Notes: generated by a model from the sequence alone, not told the origin. A stretch of 64,000 nt of DNA from Methylobacterium sp. E-065 (GCF_022829605.1 NZ_JAKSYD010000114.1:62001-126000); one strand, 5' to 3'; shown: positions 42,330-51,105, numbered from the stretch's first letter. Numbers and translations: made by a program.

Positions 42330-42584
42330 ATGGTGATGAAGACGGCGTTCGTGGTGCAGCCGTTCGAGCTGCACCGGAAGCGGCTGCGGCCGGCCCGGCA
42401 GGAGCCGGCGCAGACGGAGAGCGGCGCGCTGAAGAAGGCGGAGAACCTCGCCAAGCGCATGCCGGGCGCGGCGGCGCTGAAGGTGGTGGCCGATGACGAG
42501 ACCGGCGAGCTGGAGGGCGTCACGATCCTCGGCCAGTGGGGTGAGGTCCCGGAGGATTTCGCGGAGAGCCTGCAGGGAGGCTGA
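42330..42584 (+). CDS. Small hypothetical protein
   Basis: 84 residues from ATG 42330; a GTG at 42318 overlaps the upstream stop and is an alternative. A basic N-terminal strand (KTAFVVQPFELHRKRLRPARQE) is followed by a helix (GALKKAENLAKRM) and a strand pair ending WGEVPEDFAESLQG. Likely co-transcribed with the DUF6894-like gene. Confidence 0.5.
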   Translation: MVMKTAFVVQPFELHRKRLRPARQEPAQTESGALKKAENLAKRMPGAAALKVVADDETGELEGVTILGQWGEVPEDFAESLQGG

Positions 42585-42600
42585 CGAGCGCCCCGGTCAC

Positions 42601-42750
42601 GTGACCGCATTGCACCTGCATGAGTCCGCCATCGCCTGGCTCGCTGTGCTGAATGCCACGAAGCGGCAGCCCGCGCCCGAGAACGCGGCGAAGTGGCAGC
42701 GCGAGTCAACGACCGCATTAGGTGCCGGCCGCGGCTTCAGCGCCGAGTAA
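42601..42750 (+). CDS. Possible small protein (49 aa)
   Basis: GTG 42601 to TAA 42750: TALHLHESAIAWLAVLNATKRQPAPENAAKWQRE. Composition is protein-like, but there is no ribosome binding site. Confidence 0.25.
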   Translation: MTALHLHESAIAWLAVLNATKRQPAPENAAKWQRESTTALGAGRGFSAE

Positions 42751-42843
42751 CCCGCGGCTATTCGGACAGATTTCGCTGGGACCAACTTTGTCACCGTCGT
42801 GTTGTCCAGTCAGATGCTCCTTATTTGATATCGGTGGGACACA

Positions 42844-43560
42844 ATGAACCGTACCATTCTGACGGCTGCGACGATCGTTGGCGCTCTGGCCCTGCTCCCG
42901 GCCACAGCCGATGCCCGAGGCTTCGGCGGGGGCGGCTTCCGGGGCGGTGGATTTGGGGGCGGTTTTCACGGGGGCGGCGTCCGTAGCGGCGGTTTTGCAG
43001 GGGGTGGATTCCGTGGTGGCGCGGTCAACGGCAATGCTCTGGCCGGCGGCGGAGTCGGTAACGGCCTGGCCGGCCGCGGATTCGGTGGCGGCCTGGGCGT
43101 TGGTGGTGCGCGCTTCGGTGGCGTTGGTGCCACCGGGGCTGGATTCGCCAACCGCGGTGCCCTGGGTAACCCGGGCCTCCGTGGCGCCGGTCTCGTCGGG
43201 AATCGCGGATTCGCCGGACGGGGCTTTCAGCGCGCCCGCGGCTACGGTTACGGCCGAGGCTACGGTTACGGCGGCCTGGGTCTTGGCGTGGGCCTGGGGC
43301 TTGCGGGCGCGGGTCTAGGCTACGGCTACGGGGCCTTCGGGGACGACTACTATGGCGGCGATTACGGACCGGCAAGGTATGGCTATGCGGCCGCCGGCTA
43401 TGGATCTGGCTACGCCCCAGCGGGCTACGGAACAGACGCCGACACGGACGCAACTTCGTCGGAAGGCTCCGTCAGCTACTGCATCCAGCGCTTCCGCTCA
43501 TACGATCAGCGCACTGGCACCTACCTCGGCAACGATGGCCGCCGGCATAGCTGCCCGTAA
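42844..43560 (+). CDS. Secreted Gly-rich protein with BA14K-type C-terminus
   Basis: 238 residues. The signal peptide ends TADA (about residue 23). Residues 25-190 are Gly/Phe/Arg/Tyr repeats (GGGFRGGG, GYGYGRGYGYGG), then the C-terminus YCIQRFRSYDQRTGTYLGNDGRRHSCP matches the BA14K motif (Y-C-x-Q-R-F-x-S-Y-D-x-x-T-G-T-Y-L-G-x-D-G-x-x-H-x-C-P), with its Cys pair. Exported, probably envelope-associated; BA14K proteins in Brucella have lectin-like activity. A terminator hairpin follows. Confidence 0.82.
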   Translation: MNRTILTAATIVGALALLPATADARGFGGGGFRGGGFGGGFHGGGVRSGGFAGGGFRGGAVNGNALAGGGVGNGLAGRGFGGGLGVGGARFGGVGATGAGFANRGALGNPGLRGAGLVGNRGFAGRGFQRARGYGYGRGYGYGGLGLGVGLGLAGAGLGYGYGAFGDDYYGGDYGPARYGYAAAGYGSGYAPAGYGTDADTDATSSEGSVSYCIQRFRSYDQRTGTYLGNDGRRHSCP

Positions 43561-43975
43561 CCTCGACGCCACGTTCTAGACCAATGAGGCCCCGGGCAGA
43601 GATGCTGCGGGGCCTTCTCTGTTTCAGTCAGGGGAATGCGTGCTCGGATGGGCGCTCGATCTGGTCGCGCCAAGAGGCGACGGTAGCCGAGACGTCGGTC
43701 AGGGCTGGGCGATCGGTCATCCCAGCCGGGCTACCACGAGTGCATCAACAGGCGACGGAGATCGGAGGCGTTGGCCGCTCCCTGTTCAGGTGCTCGACCG
43801 GCGCAGAGATGACGGGTCGTTCAGGTACGGATCAGCCGTACGGGCATGCGTCTTGGCGAGTATCGCTGCCGCTTACCTGCTCGTCAGCGCTCGGCTTTTC
43901 GTCGCACACTGTCTTTTCCTCCGAACCGTCAGCGGCGCACGCAGTTGCCGCCTGACCACGATGGAGGAGAGCACG
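43561..43975. other. Intergenic region
   Basis: 415 bases; apart from the terminator near 43584 nothing is supported. An open frame runs through it into the next gene, but it has no start signal and its residues are not protein-like. Confidence 0.4.
43584..43614 (+). terminator. Terminator after Gly-rich gene
   Basis: GAGGCCCCG (43581-43592 region) pairs with CGGGGCCTTC, followed by a T-rich CTGTTT. It ends the BA14K-type gene. Confidence 0.6.
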
Positions 43976-44299
43976 ATGTCGAACCCAGCCAAGGGGCAGC
44001 ACGGCGACGGCCAGCGCCACAGCACGATGAGCGCTCAGGAACAGAAGGCCGCCGAGGTCCAAGAGGCCGGGAGCGCAAAGGCCGGCGCAGGCCACCCCGA
44101 GGTTCTCGAGGGTGGGAAGGCTGAGACACCGACCGAGGGGAAGGGGCATCCCAAGTCGGCTGCATCGAATGCACCGGCAGGTGGAACCAGCGACGCGGCG
44201 ACGAGCTCAGCGACGGTGGGCAAGGCCGAGAAGGAGGCTGCAGCTGCGGCCGGCTCCGAAAAGGAGCAGCACGGGCGCGGACACCGAAAGTCGGAGTAG
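43976..44299 (+). CDS. Disordered hydrophilic protein
   Basis: 107 residues from ATG 43976 with AGGAGA just upstream. Almost entirely Ala/Gly/Lys/Glu/Ser/His with no hydrophobic core (GAGHPEVLEGGKAETPTEGKGHPKSAASNAPAGG), so likely disordered; this resembles stress-type hydrophilins in composition, but no family is recognised. Confidence 0.55.
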   Translation: MSNPAKGQHGDGQRHSTMSAQEQKAAEVQEAGSAKAGAGHPEVLEGGKAETPTEGKGHPKSAASNAPAGGTSDAATSSATVGKAEKEAAAAAGSEKEQHGRGHRKSE

Positions 44300-44427
44300 G
44301 CTTCTCGCACCGCAGATTGCGCGCGGCCCCGCCCCGATCTGATCACGGGGCGGGGGAGCGTCCGATCTCTCCAGCGTGAGCCAAGCCGATACGCGACGTG
44401 GCTCGATGTCAGGATGGCGGGCGGCGG
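44300..44427. repeat. Copy 1 of 50-bp palindromic repeat (44326-44375)
   Basis: Positions 44326-44375 match 46445-46494 at 49 of 50 positions. The core is a palindrome: CCCCGCCCCG and CGGGGCGGGG around ATCTGATCA, able to form a 10-bp stem. The flanks beyond 44375 still share short blocks (GCG..GGCTC). Confidence 0.8.
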
Positions 44428-44670
44428 TTACCGTGTCGTGCCGACACCAGCTCCGTCACCGTTCCAGACCGGGATTGCCGGCCGAAGCGGGGCGATCGGC
44501 ATGCTGGAAACCAGCAAGGCTATCATTGCGGCGCGTGAGCTCAGCATGATGGCGGGCGGTTCGCCGGTGAGGGTCCGCCAAGCTGCGATAAAGGCATCAC
44601 TGGGCATGGCGGCCAGCGTATCGCTTGGAGGGATGGGGTGGTCCGCAGTGCCGTGCGCGGGCGTGTCCAT
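44428..44670 (-). CDS. Small hypothetical protein
   Basis: 80 residues from ATG 44670, with GGAG about 5 bases upstream. The core (AFIAAWRTLTGEPPAIMLSSRAAMIALLVSS) matches a small-protein pattern I associate with Methylobacterium: an amphipathic helix, G-E-P-P-A, then a second helix. Function unknown. Confidence 0.55.
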   Translation of the reverse strand: MDTPAHGTADHPIPPSDTLAAMPSDAFIAAWRTLTGEPPAIMLSSRAAMIALLVSSMPIAPLRPAIPVWNGDGAGVGTTR

Positions 44671-44753
44671 GCATCTCCAATATGGTCAGGCTTTTGTGTG
44701 CCGTGACGCTTGCTGAAGAAGATGAATCAGGCGTTGCGGGGTGCGCACGAAAA

Positions 44754-44782
44754 AGCCCGCCGCGGCGAGCCGGGCGGGCTTT
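44754..44782 (-). terminator. GC-rich palindrome (family copy)
   Basis: AGCCCGCC (44754-44761) pairs with GGCGGGCT (44773-44780), with an A-run before and TT after, so it could terminate in either direction. Member of the palindrome family found repeatedly between 44.7 and 47.9 kb. Confidence 0.5.
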
Positions 44783-44979
44783 CCAGATCCGAGCTTTGAG
44801 GGGGGACATCGCCCGGATCTGCCGACAGGATGCGGCCTGCTGGCAAAAGGGACAGCCCCACGCCCCAACTCATATACCGGCGAACGATGTGGAAGTACTC
44901 GCACCAGTGGACCATCGGGCGCTTGCGGCGCAGCTCTGAATGATGGATCGAGCCGGGATCTCATGACCTCGAGCCCCTT

Positions 44980-45348
44980 ATGAAGCTGCGCCTGACCAAC
45001 CCGTTCGACACGCGCTCAAGACTCGTTCGCACCCCGCTCCCCGGGTTCGACCCGATCTACTACCTGTTCTGGTATTCGGACGTGCGTGCGACAGGCCTGG
45101 ACCCCTTGCGCCACTACCTCCTCGCGGGTTGGAAGGAAGGGCGGGATCCGAGCGCGGGTTTCAGCACCTCCGGCTATCTGGCCGCGAACCCAGATGTGGA
45201 TGCAGCCGGCCACAACCCGCTCGTGCATTTCGTGAACACCGGCTTTGCGGAAGGACGTAGCGGCTACGTCAAGGACCCAGCAGCCCCGGCTCCAAGGCCC
45301 AAGCACACCGATGAGCCAATGAGGTTGCTGGCGTCACCCAGGGCCTAA
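44980..45348 (+). CDS. Stand-alone FDPxYYL-repeat protein
   Basis: 122 residues. It contains the repeat FDPIYYLFWYSDVRATGLDPLRHYLLAGWKEGRDPS / FSTSGYLAANPDVDAAGHNPLVHFVNTGFAEGRSGY, two copies of a motif (F-D/S-x-x-Y-L-x-x-N/Y-P/S-D-V-x-A-A-G-x-x-P-L-x-H-x-x-x-x-G-x-x-E-G-R) usually found fused to glycosyltransferases or surface proteins. Here it stands alone. A GT8 glycosyltransferase lies 1.4 kb downstream on the other strand. Confidence 0.65.
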   Translation: MKLRLTNPFDTRSRLVRTPLPGFDPIYYLFWYSDVRATGLDPLRHYLLAGWKEGRDPSAGFSTSGYLAANPDVDAAGHNPLVHFVNTGFAEGRSGYVKDPAAPAPRPKHTDEPMRLLASPRA

Positions 45349-45357
45349 GCACGAAAA

Positions 45358-45388
45358 AGCCCGCCCCGGCGGTGAAGCCGGGCGGGCT
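45358..45388 (-). terminator. Terminator of the 45409-45564 gene (palindrome family copy)
   Basis: AGCCCGCC (45358-45365) pairs with GGCGGGCT (45381-45388); an A-run on the plus strand gives a U-tail to the minus transcript. It lies 20 bases past the small minus-strand gene's stop and 10 bases after the plus-strand gene's stop, so it probably serves both. Confidence 0.6.
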
Positions 45389-45408
45389 GAGATCGTCAGC
45401 TGCGGGGA

Positions 45409-45564
45409 TCAGCTCAGTGCGAGCAACGCGCGCAGGCCGCTGGCCTGATCCTCGTAACGATGCGCGCCGCCGATCATCGCACCGTTCGCATCGGTAATGT
45501 ACCAGCCGCTGTGCACAGCGCTGTCGGGTTTCTCGTGGAAGTCGATGTAGGTGACCTTCAGCAT
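45409..45564 (-). CDS. Small hypothetical protein (51 aa)
   Basis: ATG 45564 with GAGGG upstream, stop 45409-45411: MLKVTYIDFHEKPDSAVHSGWYITDANGAMIGGAHRYEDQASGLRALLALS. A strand-turn-strand-helix layout with a Trp-Tyr-Ile-Thr-Asp core; compact enough to be a real folded protein. It is followed by a terminator. No family recognised. Confidence 0.6.
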   Translation of the reverse strand: MLKVTYIDFHEKPDSAVHSGWYITDANGAMIGGAHRYEDQASGLRALLALS

Positions 45565-45648
45565 TGCAGGGGCCCTCGGACTGCGTGTGACAGAGCAATG
45601 CAGGCCGACCTTCTGGCGTTCCTACAGCAGCGCTTGAGCGGATGAAGA

Positions 45649-45677
45649 AGCCCCGCGCGGCTGAGCCGTGGGGCTTT
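45649..45677. terminator. GC-rich palindrome (family copy)
   Basis: AGCCCC at 45649-45654 pairs with GGGGCT at 45670-45675, extended by GCGCGGC/GCCG, followed by TT. No gene ends just before it. Confidence 0.45.
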
Positions 45678-45787
45678 AGGGCGATAGAGGAGGCCCAAGG
45701 CCGCTTTGCCAGCGCCCGACCAGCTGGGCTGCGAATCGTCCACCACAGCGCGGTTGCTGGCATCGGTAGCTCGGCTATCCTGCCGGG

Positions 45788-46090
45788 ATGCGCACAGCCC
45801 TCGCCGCCCTCGCTCTCGTCATCGCTGCCGCTGGGGCCCAGGCCCAGCAGCAGCTTCCGACCGTTCCCGAATTGCTGACCGCCGAACTGAAGGCCGCGCA
45901 GGCCTGCGAGGCCGCCGGGGACCCGGCTGTCACCCATGGGCAGTGCCGGCTGCGCGATCGGCTCAGCGGTCGCCTGGCCCAGGCCGGTTACTGCTGGGGC
46001 CGCAAGGGACAGACGGACGAGAAGAAGGAGTGGCACGCCTGCCAGCCCGACTCGATCTACGAGGATGACATCGAGGCGGTGCAGCGCTGA
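45788..46090 (+). CDS. Small secreted protein
   Basis: 100 residues with a signal peptide (about 1-20, ending AQAQ). Three Cys in the mature part (AQACEAAG, QCRLRD, YCWGRK, plus HACQP) suggest disulfides. No family recognised. Confidence 0.6.
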   Translation: MRTALAALALVIAAAGAQAQQQLPTVPELLTAELKAAQACEAAGDPAVTHGQCRLRDRLSGRLAQAGYCWGRKGQTDEKKEWHACQPDSIYEDDIEAVQR

Positions 46091-46192
46091 CAGGGTGAGC
46101 CGGAGGGCGGATAAAACCTTCGTCCTCTGCCGCCCGCGGTTTTGCACGACGCCCGCCCTTTGAGGCAGGTCAGGCGCATGGCATGGTGAGAC

Positions 46193-46405
46193 ATGGCCTA
46201 CACCGTCCGCATGCTGTTTCTGAACCAGGGCGAGCCGCCGCCGGCCGAACAACTGAACAGCACCTTCGCCAGCGTGCGTGAGGCTTGGGACGCGGGAACC
46301 GCCCGGGTCTTGGCGCTGCAGCTCCGCTCCACTGAGACGGCCTTTCAGGTGCTCGACGAGAGCGGTCAGATCGTGGACGTGACCACCGGACAGATCGATC
46401 GCTGA
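46193..46405 (+). CDS. Small hypothetical protein
   Basis: 70 residues: MAYTVRMLFLNQGEPPPAEQLNSTFASVREAWDAGTARVLALQLRSTETAFQVLDESGQIVDVTTG. A beta-alpha-beta pattern typical of many small Methylobacterium proteins. No strong ribosome binding site. Confidence 0.5.
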   Translation: MAYTVRMLFLNQGEPPPAEQLNSTFASVREAWDAGTARVLALQLRSTETAFQVLDESGQIVDVTTGQIDR

Positions 46406-46749
46406 CGCTCAATCCGCCTGTCGCATCCGCGTGCCCCTCCCTCTGCCCCGCCCCGATCTGATCACGGGGCGGGGGAGCGTCCGATCTCACCAGCCTCTGA
46501 GCTGACACGCAGCGCGGCTCAGAACTCAGGGTGACCGATGGCAGTGAGCGGGTCGTTCGGGGCCGACGCTGCAGCTGTTCCGCGCCGGGATTCTGGGCAC
46601 GACAAGGCCCGCGCCGGCGATCCGGGCGGGCGGGAGATGGATCGCAGCCAGATGATGCGTCAGCCTTAACGCTGTGCGCCGGCACGCGATCTGCGGTTCT
46701 GCCATACTCGAAACTAGGCTCTTCAATCACCGAAAGGCAAAACGTCGTA
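46406..46749. other. Repeat-rich intergenic region
   Basis: 344 bases holding the second 50-bp repeat copy and a further GC palindrome at 46604-46634 (GGCCCGC..GGGCGGGC type, imperfect). No gene supported. Confidence 0.5.
46445..46494. repeat. Copy 2 of 50-bp palindromic repeat
   Basis: Matches 44326-44375 with one mismatch (A for T at the 45th position). Same orientation, 2.1 kb apart. The core forms a 10-bp GC stem. Confidence 0.8.
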
Positions 46750-47703
46750 CTAAACCGCCGCATGCTTTTCGAATTCGACGATCTTGTTTGCGATCGCCCC
46801 AGTCTGCCAAATTCTGGAGTCCAAGAATCTTTTGGCTCGCTGCTGTATCATATAGCGGACCACTGTCCGTCTTGGCATTGGCCGATAGAAATCCTTCAAA
46901 TGCGGATGAGCACTGATAATATCAGTATAAGGACTGTAGCCGGCTTTACCCCACGGTATGAACGGCCCATGCCAAGGCCTCGGGTTCGACATAAAATGCT
47001 TTATGTGTACGTCCCTCAGGCCGTTATATTCAAAGTTTGTAAAAAATGCAGGGTAATTCCACTTCAGAGAAATCAGACTTATTCGATCACCAAATGCGAC
47101 ATTCATTGCATCCTGCTCTGTGAATACGTATTGCGCTAAGTTTCTCTCGCACAACTTTTGAATTTCTTGATCGATGGCTTTAAGGTCGGATCTCGCAACA
47201 CGAAAGACTCCGGAATTTATATAGCGTGCTGCGATACCGCTGCTCAATCCGATCGACCGAAGGTAAGCTGTCGTCTTTCTTGATAATCGATCAGGTTCGC
47301 CGCAAAGAAGAGCCATAGGATCTGGCGCAGCAAATATTCTTCCCGAAGGAAGCGGCGCCTCGATGAGCGGATCGATGTCAGCATGGATCTGAGTGTCGCC
47401 GTCAATGTGAATGACATTGCCATAACGCTTGTCAAGTATCGCGTCTAAAAAATGCCTGGCCATATAGATTGGCAAATTGCCGATTTCCCGCCTGTCATGA
47501 AATTGCACCCGTACATCATATTCGGCTGCAATTTGTTGTAAAAATTTTTTGTCCTGAGGCTGAAAGTCGAAACCAAGGATCAGGACATCGGCCTTCCCTT
47601 TGGAGATATGTCTTCGAGCTTGAGCTGCACTGAGGAGAGTGGGTAGAAAGTAATACTTGTCAGTTGTGTAGCAAAAGCAGCAATCGGACATAAGGGTTCC
47701 CAT
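46750..47703 (-). CDS. Glycosyltransferase family 8-like protein
   Basis: 317 residues from ATG 47703 (ATGs at 47691 and 47772 are alternatives). The start (CCFCYTTDKYYFLPTLLSAAQARRH) and the metal-binding DxD in NVIHIDGDTQIHADIDPLIEAPLP, followed by YINSGVFRVARSDLKAIDQEI and HFMSNPRPWHGPFIPWG, match the GT8 GT-A fold (family includes LPS galactosyltransferases and glycogenin). The base composition is clearly AT-richer than flanks, so it is probably acquired. Likely decorates a cell-surface glycan; acceptor unknown. Confidence 0.8.
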   Translation of the reverse strand: MGTLMSDCCFCYTTDKYYFLPTLLSAAQARRHISKGKADVLILGFDFQPQDKKFLQQIAAEYDVRVQFHDRREIGNLPIYMARHFLDAILDKRYGNVIHIDGDTQIHADIDPLIEAPLPSGRIFAAPDPMALLCGEPDRLSRKTTAYLRSIGLSSGIAARYINSGVFRVARSDLKAIDQEIQKLCERNLAQYVFTEQDAMNVAFGDRISLISLKWNYPAFFTNFEYNGLRDVHIKHFMSNPRPWHGPFIPWGKAGYSPYTDIISAHPHLKDFYRPMPRRTVVRYMIQQRAKRFLDSRIWQTGAIANKIVEFEKHAAV

Positions 47704-47859
47704 TGAGCAATTGCCGCTCGTTACGTCGCTCTGCTCATAGCTCAGGTTTGAATACCCTCGCAACGTAGACATGCGGTTTTGAGTAGTAAAAGGCGGCGGT
47801 TGATGGCAATTTGCTAAGCGAAATCGAAGAACCAGCCTCCGATGACAAGCGCATGAAAA

Positions 47860-47887
47860 AGCCCCGCGCGGCGGAGCCGGCGAGGCT
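47860..47887. terminator. GC-rich palindrome (family copy, imperfect)
   Basis: AGCCCCGCGCGGC...GCCGGCGAGGCT, with an A-run before it on the plus strand. It lies between the GT8 gene start and the integrase remnant. Confidence 0.4.
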
Positions 47888-47922
47888 GACTGGATCCTCG
47901 GACCGATCGCCGACCGTCGCAA

Positions 47923-48903
47923 GTGGTGGGCCAGCGACGGCAAATCGCTCGCCCCTGCTTCAAACACCTCCATCGCGAGACCACCCGCCACGGCGAGACC
48001 GTCTGGTACTTCCGCCGCGGGTCGGGGCCGTGCACGCATTTGTGCGCCCCACTCGGAGCGACGGCGTTCTGGGCCGAATACGAGGCGGCGCTGATCGGTA
48101 GGCTGGCACCGGAAGCAAAGGGCGTCCCCACGGGGCCAACAACGGGCTCAAGACGATGCGTGGTCTCTTCGCCTTCGCGGCGGAGCGCGAATACCTCCAG
48201 GCCGATCCGACGCGCGGCTTGAAGCTGCTGAACGGCCCGAACAACCGCAACGGCTTCCACACCTGGACCGACGAGGAGGTCGCGCGCTTCAAGGTGCGCT
48301 GGTCGGTCGGCACCCGCGAGCGCCTGGCGCTCGACCTCCTGTTCTACACCGATCTCCGTCGGGGCGACGCCGCGCGGGTCGGCCGCCCGCATGTGCGTGA
48401 CGGCCGAATCCGAACTCAAACGGAGAAGATAGGCCAAGAGGTCACGATTCGGATCCTGCCACCGCTCGCGGACTCGATCGCCGCAAGTCCCGCGGGCGAT
48501 CTGACGGACGTCGCGGGCGGGCGCGGCCGGCCGATGACGAAGGAGAGCTTCGGCAACTGGTTCCGTGACGCCTGCGCCAAGGCCGGCGTGCCGGGCCGGG
48601 CGCATGGGCTGCGCACGGCGTGCCGCGGAGAACGGCGCGACCGACGCCGAGCTGAATGCATGGTTCGGCTGGGCTGGGGGCAGCCGTGAGAGTGCCACCT
48701 ACGTGCGCGGAGCAAACAGAAGGAAGCTCGCCGAGCACATCGCCGCCCGCTGGACGAGCACCGCTGTTCCCGCACCTCAGCACCCGGTGCGGGAGCGAGA
48801 GCAGAAAAGCCAGCAGGCACAAGATGTTGTAAAGTGGATGGCTCCCCGAGCAGGACTCGAACCTGCGACAAGGCGATTAACAGTCGCCTGCTCTACCAAC
48901 TGA
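47923..48903 (+). pseudogene. Tyrosine recombinase (integrase) remnant
   Basis: Pieces of one integrase lie in three frames. Piece 1, about 47923-48130: KHLHRETTRHGETVWYFRRGSGP and FWAEYEAALIGRL, the Arm/N-terminal part. Piece 2, 48132-48600: NNGLKTMRGLFAFAAEREYLQADPTRGLKLL, LLFYTDLRRGDAARVGRPHV with the box I Arg, and GRAHGLR (H-x-x-R). Piece 3, 48602-48903: RRAAENGATDAELNAWFGWAGGSRESATYVRGANRRKLAEHI with the nucleophile Tyr. Breaks lie near 48130 (with loss of sequence) and 48605. The last piece reads into tRNA-Asn, as integrases beside their att site do. Not functional as it stands. Confidence 0.8.
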
Positions 48904-48914
48904 GCTATCGGGGA
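48839..48914 (-). tRNA. tRNA-Asn(GTT)
   Basis: Minus-strand cloverleaf: acceptor TCCCCGA/TCGGGGA, D-arm GCTCAGTTGGTAGAGC, anticodon loop CTGTTAA (anticodon GTT), T-loop GGTTCGAGTCC, discriminator G and encoded CCA at 48839-48841. Its 3' end faces the integrase remnant. Confidence 0.95.
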
Positions 48915-49425
48915 TCACGGTCGCGTTCGTACACATCGCGGCTGTCGGACGCAAGGGGTTTGATGGCGATCGGTGCGTGCGTGGAGACATCTTTGCAGCG
49001 TCGCGCGGCCGGACCGTCCCTCGGGCGTTCACGCCGCGCAGTCCTGCATGTGCGGATGGTACGCAGCCGATCCAACTCACGACGAAAGCCACGCAGCACA
49101 AAGGCGCCGCAATATGGTTTCGAGGTTTCCCAAGCCGAGCCGATCGTTTGCGCACCGAAAGCTGCCGCACGCATCCACCGCCGGATCGTGGCACTGAGCA
49201 AAGTCGGGCTACAAGATATCGAAGCGATCGCTGTAATTTAGACGCGCGACAAAATAATTTACCCGGCTTAAACGTGCTTAGTATCAATACTTAAGGCAAA
49301 ATGGTAACTGAGTATCACAAACGATCGTTTTTTATGCCTTTGCCGGCTATGTTCAACTGTGCTCCCGTCGGAACTACGCTATGGCTGCCGTGATCCAGCC
49401 CTGAAGCGGAAGCGGCCTCGCCTCG
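48915..49425. other. Intergenic region upstream of a chemotaxis receptor gene
   Basis: 511 bases with no supported gene; open frames here are Arg-rich shadows. From about 49235 to 49345 the sequence becomes AT-rich with A- and T-runs, the likely promoter of the receptor gene at 49426. Confidence 0.45.
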
Positions 49426-51105
49426 ATGCGCATATCCCTCGGCCTCAAGCTCTCGGTCGTCGTCGGCCTCCTGGCCGTCGTTGGCGTCGGGATCGCGCTA
49501 TTCGCCCTGCGCCAGTCCGCTTTGGAGCAAGAGCGTGCCGCCGCCACCGACAAGATCTGGAATGCCGGGCTCCAGGCCGGTGCCCTCGGGCAGGCAATCG
49601 AGCATGCCGTGGTTCAGGCGACGGCGCTCTTCACGTCGGAGGACGTGACGGAGGCCCGGACGCGCCTGTCCGCGCTGCATGAGGCCCTCGCCACCGTCGA
49701 GCAGGTGCGCGTGCCGTTCCTTGCGGCGATGGAAGATCAGCTTCCGGAGGATCGCCGCCGCCGCTTCGATCTGTTCGTCAAGGAATTCATCGCCTATCAG
49801 AACGACACCGCCGAGCTGGGCCTCACCGTCTCGCCGAAGGCCGCCCTGATCCAGGCGACCGACGAAGCGACGGTGAAGAACCGCGAGCACATGGTCGCCG
49901 AAATCGGCCTGCTGGGGCGCGAGGTGCTGAACCGCCTCAACGCCCGCCGCGCCGCGGATGCCGCAGACCGACGGCAGGCGCGGATCACGCTGATCACCGT
50001 GCCGGCCCTGGCCCTCGCCATGGGGCTGCTCGCCGCGATCGGGATCATCGTCACGCAGGTTCGGCATCCCCTGCACCGGCTGAAGGCCAGCATGACGGCG
50101 CTCGCCGCCAACGACCTGGGGCACGCGATTCCGTTCACGCATCGCCGTGACGAGATCGGCGAGATGGCCGGGTCGATCGCGGCCTTCCAGAGAGCCCTGA
50201 TCGAAAAAAGCGCTCTCGACGCCGAGGCTCAAACTCGGCGCGACCGCGACCGTAGCCGGGCCGAGACGCTGGCGGCGGCAACGCACGACTTCGAGGTCGA
50301 GACCCGGCGTGCGGTCGCCGATCTCGCGGGTTCGGTCGAGGCGATGCAGGCGGCGGCCGATACGCTCTCGGGCAACGCCGGTGACGTGGCGGCCCGGGCG
50401 ACCGTGGTGGCGGACACCTCCAGCCAGACGGCGGGCATCGTCGACAGCATCGCGAGCGCGGCCGAGGAGCTCTCGGCCTCGGCCCGCGAGATCGAGGGGC
50501 GGGTCCGGAACACCAGCGAGATCGCATCGACGGCGCTGGCCGATACGCGCGGCCTGGAGGAGACGGTCCGCTCGCTCTCCCAGGCCGCGGAGGAGATCGG
50601 CGCGGTCGTGACCCTGATCCGTGACGTCGCTGAGCAGACCAATCTGCTGGCGCTCAACGCCACCATCGAGGCCGCCCGCGCGGGCGCTGCCGGCCGCGGC
50701 TTCGCGGTGGTCGCCGCGGAGGTCAAGGCGCTCGCCGGCCAGACCGCACTCGCCACCGACCGCATCACCGGCCAAGTCGGATCGATCCAGGGCGCCGCCG
50801 ACCGGACCTCCAGCGCCATCGAGACGATCGCGCAGACGATCGCCCGCATGAGCCTGATCGCATCCGAGGTCGCGGAAGCGACCGATCAACAGGGCAATGC
50901 CAGCCAGGAGATCGCGCGCGCCATCTTCAACGCGGCCGCGGACGCGCGAAAGGTGTCGGAGAGCGTCGCCGGCGTCCGGGCCGCCGCCGCCTCCAACGAC
51001 GTTCAGGCCGGCCAAGTACGCGGCAGCGCCGCGCGGGTGAACACCGGCACGCACAGCCTGCAGCAGGCGATCGAGACCTACATGCTTCAGGTCCACGGCG
51101 CCTGA
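49426..51105 (+). CDS. Methyl-accepting chemotaxis protein
   Basis: 559 residues. TM1 about 8-28 ([20 protein letters not shown]), a helical periplasmic sensor domain about 30-185, TM2 about 190-213 ([23 protein letters not shown]), HAMP about 214-268 ([43 protein letters not shown]), then the signalling coiled coil with the hairpin tip [35 protein letters not shown] at about 402. It controls CheA/CheW. No pentapeptide for CheR is seen at the C-terminus. Ligand unknown. Confidence 0.95.
   Translation: MRISLGLKLSVVVGLLAVVGVGIALFALRQSALEQERAAATDKIWNAGLQAGALGQAIEHAVVQATALFTSEDVTEARTRLSALHEALATVEQVRVPFLAAMEDQLPEDRRRRFDLFVKEFIAYQNDTAELGLTVSPKAALIQATDEATVKNREHMVAEIGLLGREVLNRLNARRAADAADRRQARITLITVPALALAMGLLAAIGIIVTQVRHPLHRLKASMTALAANDLGHAIPFTHRRDEIGEMAGSIAAFQRALIEKSALDAEAQTRRDRDRSRAETLAAATHDFEVETRRAVADLAGSVEAMQAAADTLSGNAGDVAARATVVADTSSQTAGIVDSIASAAEELSASAREIEGRVRNTSEIASTALADTRGLEETVRSLSQAAEEIGAVVTLIRDVAEQTNLLALNATIEAARAGAAGRGFAVVAAEVKALAGQTALATDRITGQVGSIQGAADRTSSAIETIAQTIARMSLIASEVAEATDQQGNASQEIARAIFNAAADARKVSESVAGVRAAAASNDVQAGQVRGSAARVNTGTHSLQQAIETYMLQVHGA

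Noticed and set aside
42900..43420. GC-rich repeats in the Gly-rich gene, considered as a CRISPR-like array
   Set aside because: The repeats are Gly/Tyr codon repeats within one open frame; no regular spacer length and no identical repeat unit.
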